A DNA stretch of 9,313 nucleotides from Candidatus Schekmanbacteria bacterium. GTDB lineage: Bacteria > CSSED10-310 > JACPHN01. Shown here in pieces: positions 1 through 6,302 of this stretch; the stretch's first letter is position 1; every line of letters starts with the position of its first letter. Where the stretch lies: the NCBI GenBank assembly GCA_016188575.1, contig JACPHN010000067.1, forward strand, positions 1 to 9,313. Direction: 5' to 3'. Position numbers and translations under genes: made by a program. Under the pieces are notes generated by a model, which saw only the letters and a list, made by a program, of their open reading frames with translations, searched no databases and was not told the origin of the DNA.

Positions 1-1496
1 CCGCGTGGCGAGCTGGCGAAAATCCGCCGCCCCTGGCGCACCCCCACCGCACGCCAGGCGGCTGGAAAGCCCGCCGTTCGGCCCGCCTCCAGCGCCGCCG
101 CCAGCTCGGTCTCACCGCCGGCGAGCTTGACGATCACGCCCTCCGGCCGAGGTTCCGGCCGTGAGCCCAAGCGCGCGTCCGGTGGCGCGCTGCTCAGCAC
201 GATGGCACCCGCGACCAGAACCATGGCCCGCCGGCGACCGCGACCGAGGGCTATCAAGAGCACCGCTCCGAGACTCACGACCAGCACGGCGGAACCCGCT
301 GGCGTCCCGAAGGGGACCGCCGCCTGCGGCGTTGGCGTCGCGGTTGCCGTGGGCGTGCCCCCAGTCGGGGTCGCCGAGGGTATTCCCGCAGTCGCCGTCG
401 GGCTTGCAGTCATGGTCGCCGTGGCCGACGGTTCACCTACGGTCACCGTCGGCGTCGCGGTTGCCGTGGGCGTCGGCGTGGTATCGTCCAGCGGAACCGC
501 CTGGACTTCCGACGACAGCGGCCCATCGTTCCCATTCCCGTCGTAGCTCGACACCCGAAAATAGTACGACTGGCCCGCGGTCAGCTCCGCGATCACCGTC
601 GTGGTCACGTTGCCGGCGTCCACCGTGGTATCCGGCGAGCCGCTCGTCGGGCCGTGATGCACCTTGTAGCCCCCCACGTCCTCCAGGCCGCAGCTCGGAC
701 CCTGCCAGGTCAGACGTACCTGCCGGCCCACCAGACCGGTTGCCGCGACACCCTCCGCAACCTCGCTCGGGGTGTCCACCGCAAAGCTCAGCGGCTGCGC
801 AGCGGACAGGACCAGCCCAGCCGCGCTGCTGAATCCGCTCAGCGTCACCGCGTGATTGCCGTTCTCGACGCACCGCTCCACGTCGTAGCTCCCGGTCCAG
901 GTGTCGGCGGCCACCGCGGTCTGACTCCAGGCGCCGGAGACGGCATAGCGGTCGGGATTCGCCGAGGTGCCAAACCTCAGCGTCCCCGCTGCCGTATTCA
1001 TCGACGCGGAAAACCGCAGCGCAAACGTGACCGTTTCCGCCGAAACAGTGTCGGCCGGGGTCATCGACGCCGATACCAGGTAGGCTGGCGCCGTCGCGAT
1101 TGGCGTGTCGCTCCAGGTGTCGTAGACGATCTTGTCCAGCCCGATCGGATCGTCCCAGAAGTCCCGGATCGCGGTCACGTTCGTCGCTTCCGACAACTCC
1201 GCCACGTGGTCGTGGTCAGTGTCCCCCGCGTTCATCTGCGCTGTCGTGTCCACCCCCCAGTAGCTCCCCTGGGCGTCGACGTCCGCGCTGTAGTCGTTGC
1301 GCGCCGTGAACGCGGCCGGCGGATCGGCGCCGCTCGCCGGCGCCGCGCACGTCGTTGACGGCGCGCAGTCGTCGACATTGGAGCCCGACAGCGTCCCGGC
1401 GGCGGTGAAGACCACGCCGTGACCTCCGTTTCCGGCGATCGTGCTGCCCGAAATCGCCGGACCTCCCGACACCCCGTCACCCGAATTCCCGGTCAC
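1..1496 (-). CDS. Continuation of the beta-helix protein in the +1 frame: Ig-like, FN3, Thr-Pro linker, membrane hairpin (open at left edge)
   Basis: The frame is open from about 1520 to position 1 without a stop; 498 residues are counted from the GTG at 1496, which is not a proven start. The first 30 residues continue the beta-helix (GPAISGSTIAGNGGHGVVFT). A tail typical of such helices follows: GSYWGVDTTAQMNAG, then IRDFWDDPIGLDKIVY. Residues about 142-242 form an Ig-like sandwich (SAETVTFALRFSASMNTAAG), 243-337 an FN3 domain (VRLTWQGPSC ... YYFRVSSYDGNG), 339-392 a Thr-Pro linker and 394-441 a membrane hairpin. After that come about 60 residues beginning PRPEGVIVKLAGGETELAAA, which could be the start of another extracytoplasmic domain; its family is not recognised. 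Deleting one G at the GG near 1506-1507 joins this frame to the lipoprotein as NNANTLVTGNSGDGV. The whole is most likely one large surface lipoprotein gene that is really or apparently frameshifted. Confidence 0.75.
   Translation of the reverse strand, partial: MTGNSGDGVSGGPAISGSTIAGNGGHGVVFTAAGTLSGSNVDDCAPSTTCAAPASGADPPAAFTARNDYSADVDAQGSYWGVDTTAQMNAGDTDHDHVAELSEATNVTAIRDFWDDPIGLDKIVYDTWSDTPIATAPAYLVSASMTPADTVSAETVTFALRFSASMNTAAGTLRFGTSANPDRYAVSGAWSQTAVAADTWTGSYDVERCVENGNHAVTLSGFSSAAGLVLSAAQPLSFAVDTPSEVAEGVAATGLVGRQVRLTWQGPSCGLEDVGGYKVHHGPTSGSPDTTVDAGNVTTTVIAELTAGQSYYFRVSSYDGNGNDGPLSSEVQAVPLDDTTPTPTATATPTVTVGEPSATATMTASPTATAGIPSATPTGGTPTATATPTPQAAVPFGTPAGSAVLVVSLGAVLLIALGRGRRRAMVLVAGAIVLSSAPPDARLGSRPEPRPEGVIVKLAGGETELAAALEAGRTAGFPAAWRAVGVRQGRRIFASSPR
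174..317 (-). other. Membrane hairpin module: hydrophobic segment, Arg-rich turn, hydrophobic segment (copy 1)
   Basis: The encoded order is VPFGTPAG, hydrophobic SAVLVVSLGAVLLIALG, basic RGRRRA, hydrophobic MVLVAGAIVLSSA, then PPDARLG. A Thr-Pro linker followed by one helix and a basic cluster is a normal C-terminal anchor, but there is no stop and a second hydrophobic segment follows directly in frame. An internal ATG at 224 begins the second helix with no clear Shine-Dalgarno before it. The same architecture occurs at 7893-8057. Confidence 0.55.
321..476 (-). repeat. Thr-Pro/Thr-Ala low-complexity linker
   Basis: The minus strand encodes TPTPTATATPTVTV, then TATMTASPTATAGIP and TPTATATPTPQAAVP. 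On the plus strand this is seen as gttggcgtcgcggttgccgt repeated imperfectly at about 332 and 450. It probably forms an extended stalk between the FN3 domain and the membrane segment. Confidence 0.82.
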
Positions 1497-2328
1497 CAGC
1501 GTGTTCCGCGTTGTTGGCAACCAGTGAATTCTGTACGGTGGTGGCACCCGTAATGCCGGCGCCGTTGCCGATGATCCGGCACTCGTCCAGGCTCCCTGCG
1601 CTGATGCCGGTTCCATCGTTGCCCTCGGCCGTGCAGCTCGTGCACGACGACGCCGTGATCCCGCTGCCGCCGTTGCCTTCGGCAGTGCAACTCACGCACG
1701 ACGACGCGGCGCTGATGCCAGTTCCGCCGTTATCCTCGGCCGTGCAGCCCGAGCACGACGCCGCCGTGATCCCATTTCCTCCGTTGCGCGACACGGTGAG
1801 ACCTGCCAGCGCGAACCCGCCCGCCGAGATCCCGTCGCCGCCGTTGCCATTGGCAGTGACACCGGTGATCGACCCCGAGCCCGAGTGGCTCAATCCGGTG
1901 CCATCGTTGTCGTCGAAGGTGCAGCTCGTGATCGTCGCGCTTGACGAAGTGTCGACAGTAAGCCCATTCGAGCTACTCTCGATCGTCACGTTGTCGAAGC
2001 TCACGGACGCGCCGTTCGTCACCTCGATGCCCCCCATGTCGCGCACGATGACCCGAGTGAGCGAACGATGCAGAGCTGACACCCCGGTGATCTCAATCAC
2101 ACCAGGCACCATGGGTTGGGTGGGTGTCGGGGTCGCGCCAATTACCGGCGTTGGCGTCGCCGTGGCCTCCGCGGGTGTCGGCGTCATGCTAGCCGTTGGC
2201 GTAGGCGTTTGCGCCGACCCGGTTGTTCCACAAGCCAGGGTGAGCAGGAGCACGAGGAGCCCGCAAACAGAACACGGACTCCCATGCTCGCAGCGAAAAT
2301 CACGAGATCGGAACGGATTCGAGCCCAC
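1477..2328 (-). CDS. Right-handed beta-helix lipoprotein, N-terminal part (interrupted by frameshift near 1506)
   Basis: Numbering is from GTG 2328, the chosen start. A hydrophobic run LLVLLLTLAC gives a strong lipobox with Cys33, followed by a Thr-Pro-rich linker. A parallel beta-helix starts near residue 76, with rungs such as VTIESSSNGLTV, TITSCTFDDNDGTGLS and VTANGNGGDGISA. Three rungs carry CxxC motifs (192-195, 211-214, 229-232). It would sit on the cell surface or in the periplasm as an adhesin-like or carbohydrate-active fold; no catalytic residues can be named. The frame ends in a TGA at 1477 just after NSLVANNA, but helix rungs continue in the +1 frame, so this is half of a broken gene. 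The frame stays open to a GTG at 2391 that overlaps the TPR gene. The n-region is long and odd: one extra G in the run at 2260-2262 would give a better signal sequence, MGVRVLFAG joined to LLVLLL, from the ATG at 2285. Confidence 0.75.
   Translation of the reverse strand: MGSNPFRSRDFRCEHGSPCSVCGLLVLLLTLACGTTGSAQTPTPTASMTPTPAEATATPTPVIGATPTPTQPMVPGVIEITGVSALHRSLTRVIVRDMGGIEVTNGASVSFDNVTIESSSNGLTVDTSSSATITSCTFDDNDGTGLSHSGSGSITGVTANGNGGDGISAGGFALAGLTVSRNGGNGITAASCSGCTAEDNGGTGISAASSCVSCTAEGNGGSGITASSCTSCTAEGNDGTGISAGSLDECRIIGNGAGITGATTVQNSLVANNAEHAGDREFG
1606..1773 (-). repeat. Cys-containing beta-helix rung repeats (CxxC-TAE-N-G-G)
   Basis: Three successive rungs read SCSGCTAEDNGGTGI, SCVSCTAEGNGGSGI and SCTSCTAEGNDGTGI, spaced 19 and 18 residues apart. 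The DNA is visibly repetitive (ctcggccgtgcag, gccctcggccgtgcagctcg and related). A fourth, degenerate rung has a single Cys (DECRIIGNGAG). The rung length fits a right-handed beta-helix, in which equivalent positions stack, so the cysteines should form two parallel ladders. Confidence 0.85.
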
Positions 2329-2378
2329 GCGAGCACCCTTTTTGGAAGAGGTTTGGAAGCGGCACCGGCATCGATCCA

Positions 2379-3302
2379 CTAGCAACGGCACACCTGGATC
2401 AGCGCGCTGTCGGTCACGGGTGCCGAGTCCTCATGCGCGTCCCGGATGTTCACGTCCAGCACGTGCGGAACGCACCGTCCCTCGGAAACCAGCCCGCTGT
2501 ATTGATAGTCGACCGTCTGCGTCCGCACGTCCGGGAGGTTCTTCTGCACCTGCCGCGCACCCGTGTCGATCGTGAGATACCAGGTCACGTCAAACGGCAT
2601 TTCGCCGTTCTCGATGGTGATTCTCGTGTCGACGGTTCCGGGACAGTAGGTGCCGCCGGGTTGAGCTGGCGTGGTGATCGCCAGATTGACCGCCGGCGCC
2701 ACGTAGGGCTTGCCATCGCCGCCGCCGCCTCCGCTGCTCGCGGCGGCCGCTGCTCCCGCCAGAGCGACCCCCGCGATGGCCCACACCCACCACTTCTTGT
2801 ACCACGGCAGAGCCACGAGCTCGGGCCGCTTCTCCGGCGGCGACAGGTAGACGCTCGCCTTCGTCAGTGTCACCACGCTGGCCTCCGGCGCCTCCTCGAT
2901 TGCCGCCCGGCGCACCTGGGCGAACACGTCCGTAACCTCCGGGGGAAACACCGTCGAATCGAGCTGCAGGCCGGGGTCGATCGCGAGCGCCTGGCGAAAT
3001 CGCTCCGGTGCCTCCGCGGCGCGGCCAAGGTAGATCAGGCACACGCCGGCCTGTAGCCACGCCTCGCGGCGAACCTCCGCCGGGGCGGTCTCGACCGTCG
3101 CCTGTTCGTACGCCGCCAGCGCCTCCTCCAGGTGGCCCGTTTTGTAAAGCTCCTGGCCCTGGGCGAGAAACTCCGCCGGTGTGCTCGGCGCGGCCATCGC
3201 TACCCCGGCGCCGAGCCATCCTCGTGGTTCCAGCGCGATGGCGGTCCAGGCCACCAGCGCCCACGCACCCCACTTCAACGCACGCGATCGCTCTCGTTTC
3301 AC
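2379..3302 (-). CDS. TPR-containing membrane protein with Cys-rich C-terminal Ig-like domain
   Basis: The protein has 307 residues with a GTG start. A hydrophobic N-terminal segment (about 12-37) ends in AMAAPS, like a signal peptidase I site. Residues 42-111 hold two TPR helix pairs (AEFLAQGQELYKTGHLEEAL and AWLQAGVCLIYLGRAAEA). They are followed by FPPEVTDVFAQVRR, a capping motif common in envelope TPR proteins of kinase/PEGA neighbourhoods. Then comes WYKKWWVWAIAGVALAGAAA (167-186), a membrane helix followed by a poly-Gly stretch. The final 100 residues look like a beta-sandwich (VTWYLTIDTGA) with four cysteines (C220, C277, C305, C307) that could form disulfides if outside the cytoplasm. 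Topology is uncertain: a cleaved signal peptide plus one helix would put the Cys-rich end inside, whereas an uncleaved N-terminal anchor would put it outside. It overlaps the lipoprotein stop by 4 nt and is probably an assembly or signalling partner of the kinase. Confidence 0.87.
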   Translation of the reverse strand: MKRERSRALKWGAWALVAWTAIALEPRGWLGAGVAMAAPSTPAEFLAQGQELYKTGHLEEALAAYEQATVETAPAEVRREAWLQAGVCLIYLGRAAEAPERFRQALAIDPGLQLDSTVFPPEVTDVFAQVRRAAIEEAPEASVVTLTKASVYLSPPEKRPELVALPWYKKWWVWAIAGVALAGAAAAASSGGGGGDGKPYVAPAVNLAITTPAQPGGTYCPGTVDTRITIENGEMPFDVTWYLTIDTGARQVQKNLPDVRTQTVDYQYSGLVSEGRCVPHVLDVNIRDAHEDSAPVTDSALIQVCRC

Positions 3303-3832
3303 TGGTCAGTCTCCTGTTGCGGCCTGGCAGCTCCGATTTCGAAGGATTTCGTGGCGATGACGGCCTCATCGAGCGTCACCACGACCTTCCACCGTCCGTG
3401 CAGGCGAGACGCGCGTTCGCCGGCGATGTTCATCCCGTGCCAGACCATCCCTTTGCGGTGATATGGACCGGTCGGCTGGATCGTGGTCTGACCGGAATCC
3501 AGATAGAGGTCTCCGTCCGGATGGTACCACTTGAACGCGACGGCGTGACGGGCCATCACATTTTCGAACGCCACGACCGCAATCGCCTCCGTGGTGGACG
3601 CCGTGAACGTCTCGGTCGGCGCTCCGAACCGGGGCGCCAAGTTGGCCTCCTGGGCGACGTCCGCCGTCAGAAAGCTTTCCACGAGCTTCATGGGAACCAG
3701 GGCACGCGGCGCATTGCTTGCGACCCGCTCGCGGTCGGTGCCGCTCACTCTTTGTTTCTCGCCGGTCGCGCAGGCGATCGCGAAGCTCGCCATCAGTAGC
3801 GTCGCAGCCCCAAGCAGGGCCATTTTTCTCAT
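3299..3832 (-). CDS. Small predicted lipoprotein of unknown function, translationally coupled to the kinase
   Basis: The protein has 177 residues. The N-terminus MRKMALLGAATLLMASFAIA ends at Cys21, giving a lipobox AIA-C; -3 is Ala rather than the usual Leu, so the lipobox is slightly weak. Residue +2 is Ala, not Asp, which in enteric bacteria would favour the outer membrane. After a short polar region (22-70) comes one probable beta-sandwich domain (about 71-166) with FKWYHPDGDLYLDSG, a KGMVWHGM strand and GRWKVVVTLDEAVIATKSFEI. The WYxPDG...GxWxVxV pattern suggests an Ig-like accessory domain, but I cannot name a family. The gene shares 4 nt with the kinase stop (ATGA) and 4 nt with the next gene (GTGA). 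A periplasmic partner or regulator of the kinase PEGA region is a reasonable inference, not shown. Confidence 0.85.
   Translation of the reverse strand: MRKMALLGAATLLMASFAIACATGEKQRVSGTDRERVASNAPRALVPMKLVESFLTADVAQEANLAPRFGAPTETFTASTTEAIAVVAFENVMARHAVAFKWYHPDGDLYLDSGQTTIQPTGPYHRKGMVWHGMNIAGERASRLHGRWKVVVTLDEAVIATKSFEIGAARPQQETDQ
3311..3315 (-). promoter_or_regulatory. Shine-Dalgarno supporting the GTG start of the TPR gene
   Basis: The minus strand reads AGGAGACTGACCAGTG: AGGAG eight bases before a GTG at 3302. The GTG overlaps the lipoprotein stop TGA as GTGA, which supports a non-ATG start here and coupled translation. Confidence 0.75.
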
Positions 3833-6288
3833 CGGTCCTCCTCCTCCTCATCCTTTGGTGCTCGCCGCTCCGTGGAAACCCCATCTTCGAGGGGCTCGAG
3901 CACCGGTTCGACCGGCGTCTCCTTTCGCGGCCTGACGAACACCTTGAGCTCCTTGGTTTTGTGGCCTGGTGCGGAGAGGGTCAGCACGTATACGCCACTG
4001 GGTTTCTCCAGGCGCGTGATCGGCGTCTGGCCAAGGTCCTCGCCGCCGAGGACCGCGGTCGCCGGCGGGGTGGTGCGAACGGTCAGCCACCCAATCTTGA
4101 AGCGGTACACCTTTTTCACCTCTTCGCCTGCCGGCACATCGATCCATTCAGAGATCTCCGCAAGCTCCGGGTTGACGGCTTGCAGTCGGTGACGCCCCGC
4201 GGGAATTTCGATGGATCTTGGATACGTGAAGCGGCCGCGCTTTTCCCCGTCGATGGTGAGGTCGAACCAGGCGTCGGCCTCGATCAGCAGTTTGCCCGGT
4301 AGCGCCGCGGGCGCGGCGCTGGCAACGGCCGGCGCCGTCCTGGCCGCCGCCGTCGCGGCGGGAGGCGCAGCGGTGGGCGTCGAAACCCGGTTCTGGTCGA
4401 GAGCCACCGCCACCCCCGCCGCCTGTCGCGCCGGGGGCGTGGGGGCCTCGGTCATCGCTTCGGTCGGCGTGGGCACCGTGGTGGCGAAACTCGGCGGCGG
4501 CGACGCCGGCATGGCCGCCAGTGTCGGCGTCAAGAAGCTGACGACGCGCTCCTCCTCAGGCGCCACCGCGGCGGCCACGCTCACCCGCGCGGGCGCCGCC
4601 GTAGGATCGGAAAGAGCCGGCAGCGCCAGAGGCACGGGCTCGCTGGCGCCGCCGCCCAGCCTCAGCGCCGCGAGGCCGGAGCCGACCACGGCGAGCAGCG
4701 CGGCGAGGAGCAGACGGATGGCGAGCCGGGAGCCAGGACGCCCGCGACGCGCGGTGTCCAGGTCCGGATCCAGGTGCGGCGCAGAGCGGGGAGCCGCGGC
4801 GCGGGCATCGGCCACAAGAAGCGTGACCGCCCCGGCATCGCGGCGCTCCTGCGCTTCGCCCGGCGTCGCCTCGGCGATCGGCGACGGCGACGGGGACGGG
4901 GACGGCTCCGAGGCCGGGGTCGGCGACGGGCGCTCCAGCCGGTTCGTCGCTTCCGCACCAGCCGGTGCCTCGGTCTCCGTCTCCTGTTCGTGGACATCTC
5001 GCCGCAACCCCGCGGTCCTCGCCTGGCCATCCGCGCCCTCGCTGGCGCGCGCGGGATCCTGGGGCAGTGGCGGGGTCCCCGGCGGCACGGACCTCGCACC
5101 CAGCCGGCGAGTCTCCTCCATGGCCGGCGGCCCGGTCAGGCTGGCGGTGACCTGGGATTCCGGGTCCGGCCCCGCCGCCGCGGGTGCCGCCGCGGGCGCC
5201 GGCGACTCTGCCGCCGACCCGACCGCAACCTCGGCCGCCCGTGCGCCCTCGGCTCCGTCCAGGCGATCGAGCTCGGCCAGCGCTTCCTCGAAGGCCGCCG
5301 CGTCGGGAAACCGGTCGGCCGGTTTCGTCGCCAGGGCGCGGTCGAAGAAAGCGGCGTAGGCTCGTTGCAACCTCGGCGTCACGTCCGCTCCACGAAGCGA
5401 GAAGGGTTCCCGCTTTCCCGACATGATCTTGAAGATCAGGGTGTGGACGTTTTCCCTGCCAAAGGGGGGCTGCCCCGTGAGCAGCTCGTGAAAAACCCCT
5501 GCCAACGAAAAGAGGTCGCTGCGCCCGTCGATCGCGGTGGCCGCGACCTGTTCGGGCGAAAGATACTGCGGCGTGCCCACGATACCGCCCTCGGCGGTGA
5601 GCTGCGTGGTTTCCGAGAGCACCTTGGCGATGCCGAAGTCCGCGACCTTCACATGGTCTCGCTTGCACACCATGATGTTGGGTGGCTTGATGTCGCGGTG
5701 GATGATCTGCTGCTCATGTGCGCACTCGAGCGCGCGGGCGACCTGGGCCACCAGCCCGATGGCTCGGCGCCGCGGCAGCGGCCCTTCCCGGCGACGGAGA
5801 GCGCCGAGCGTCAGCCCGTCCACAAACTCCATGATGATGTAGGTCATCCCCTCTGCCTGACCGGCATCGTGGATCACCACGATGTTGGGGTGCATGAGCT
5901 GCCCCGCGGCCCGCGCCTCCCGCGCCAGCCGCTCGGCCCGTCCCTCGGTCTCTTCCTGGTCCCCCCCGAGCTTGATCGTCTTGATCGCGACTCGCCGGCC
6001 GATGAAGGTGTCCATGGCTTCGTACACCGTGCCCATGCCGCCTTGGCCGAGGATTCGCCGAATCTTGTACTTGCTCAGCAGCGTCTGACCCGGCGTGAGG
6101 ACCGAAACGCCCAGCAGTGAGCCCAGCGCTGAATCAGGCGCCGTCGCGGTAGCTGTCGGCCCCTGTCTTCCGGCCGTGCTGATCACTGGAATTTCGGACG
6201 AGGGATCGGCGGTGCCGCATTGCGTGCAGGCCAGACCTGCCGTCTGTTGCTTGGCCCCACAGCCAGGGCACGTCCATGAGTTGGTCAT
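3829..6288 (-). CDS. Transmembrane Hanks-type Ser/Thr protein kinase with N-terminal zinc ribbon and C-terminal PEGA region
   Basis: This is an 819-residue protein. Residues 7-24 form a zinc ribbon (C7-x2-C10, C21-x2-C24). The kinase domain, about 74-338, is complete: glycine loop GQGGMG (81-86), VAIK Lys103, helix-C Glu124, HRDIKPPN (H197-N204, catalytic D199), DFG 217-219 and SPE 244-246. An Ala/Pro/Glu-rich cytoplasmic linker of about 180 residues (with PSPSPSP) leads to one membrane helix near 524-543 (LAIRLLLAALLAVVGSGLAA). A second Thr/Pro/Ala-rich linker follows. The outer part has a degenerate PEGA-like unit (665-732) and a clear PEGA domain (733-789; GWLTVRTTPPATAVLGGEDLG), then an acidic tail. 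The kinase should phosphorylate Ser/Thr residues of cytoplasmic targets while PEGA senses or binds something in the periplasm. The start at 6288 is chosen by the zinc ribbon and the ribosome-binding site; the frame back to 6984 is a shadow of the lectin gene. Its stop overlaps the next start (ATGA). Confidence 0.95.
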   Translation of the reverse strand: MTNSWTCPGCGAKQQTAGLACTQCGTADPSSEIPVISTAGRQGPTATATAPDSALGSLLGVSVLTPGQTLLSKYKIRRILGQGGMGTVYEAMDTFIGRRVAIKTIKLGGDQEETEGRAERLAREARAAGQLMHPNIVVIHDAGQAEGMTYIIMEFVDGLTLGALRRREGPLPRRRAIGLVAQVARALECAHEQQIIHRDIKPPNIMVCKRDHVKVADFGIAKVLSETTQLTAEGGIVGTPQYLSPEQVAATAIDGRSDLFSLAGVFHELLTGQPPFGRENVHTLIFKIMSGKREPFSLRGADVTPRLQRAYAAFFDRALATKPADRFPDAAAFEEALAELDRLDGAEGARAAEVAVGSAAESPAPAAAPAAAGPDPESQVTASLTGPPAMEETRRLGARSVPPGTPPLPQDPARASEGADGQARTAGLRRDVHEQETETEAPAGAEATNRLERPSPTPASEPSPSPSPSPIAEATPGEAQERRDAGAVTLLVADARAAAPRSAPHLDPDLDTARRGRPGSRLAIRLLLAALLAVVGSGLAALRLGGGASEPVPLALPALSDPTAAPARVSVAAAVAPEEERVVSFLTPTLAAMPASPPPSFATTVPTPTEAMTEAPTPPARQAAGVAVALDQNRVSTPTAAPPAATAAARTAPAVASAAPAALPGKLLIEADAWFDLTIDGEKRGRFTYPRSIEIPAGRHRLQAVNPELAEISEWIDVPAGEEVKKVYRFKIGWLTVRTTPPATAVLGGEDLGQTPITRLEKPSGVYVLTLSAPGHKTKELKVFVRPRKETPVEPVLEPLEDGVSTERRAPKDEEEEDR
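3837..3848 (-). promoter_or_regulatory. Strong Shine-Dalgarno of the lipoprotein gene inside the kinase 3' end
   Basis: The minus strand reads GAGGAGGAGGAGGACCG just before the ATG at 3832, giving several registers of AGGAGG at 4-10 nt spacing. The same bases encode the acidic Glu-rich C-terminus of the kinase (DEEEEDR), so that tail may partly exist to hold the binding site. Confidence 0.75.
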
Positions 6289-6297
6289 GACAGACGA

Positions 6298-6302
6298 CCT
6301 CA
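6298..6302 (-). promoter_or_regulatory. Shine-Dalgarno of the kinase gene overlapping the lectin stop codon
   Basis: The minus strand reads TGAGGTCGTCTGTCATG. TGA is the stop of the FN3-lectin gene, and the same bases form TGAGG nine bases before the kinase ATG at 6288. This fixes the kinase start, which otherwise has an open frame running far upstream, and it suggests translational coupling of lectin and kinase. Confidence 0.7.

Noticed and set aside
127-546. Plus-strand frame with GVAVAVGV repeats
   Set aside because: It is the reverse complement of the Thr-Pro/Thr-Ala linker on the minus strand.
1511-2575. Long plus-strand open frame
   Set aside because: It is antisense to the beta-helix lipoprotein and the end of the TPR gene. 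Its repeats mirror the minus-strand rungs and Thr-Pro units, and no domain is recognisable.
4211-6120. Two long plus-strand open frames opposite the kinase gene
   Set aside because: They are high-GC antisense shadows with Arg/Ala/Ser-rich composition, while the minus strand has a complete kinase with all catalytic motifs.
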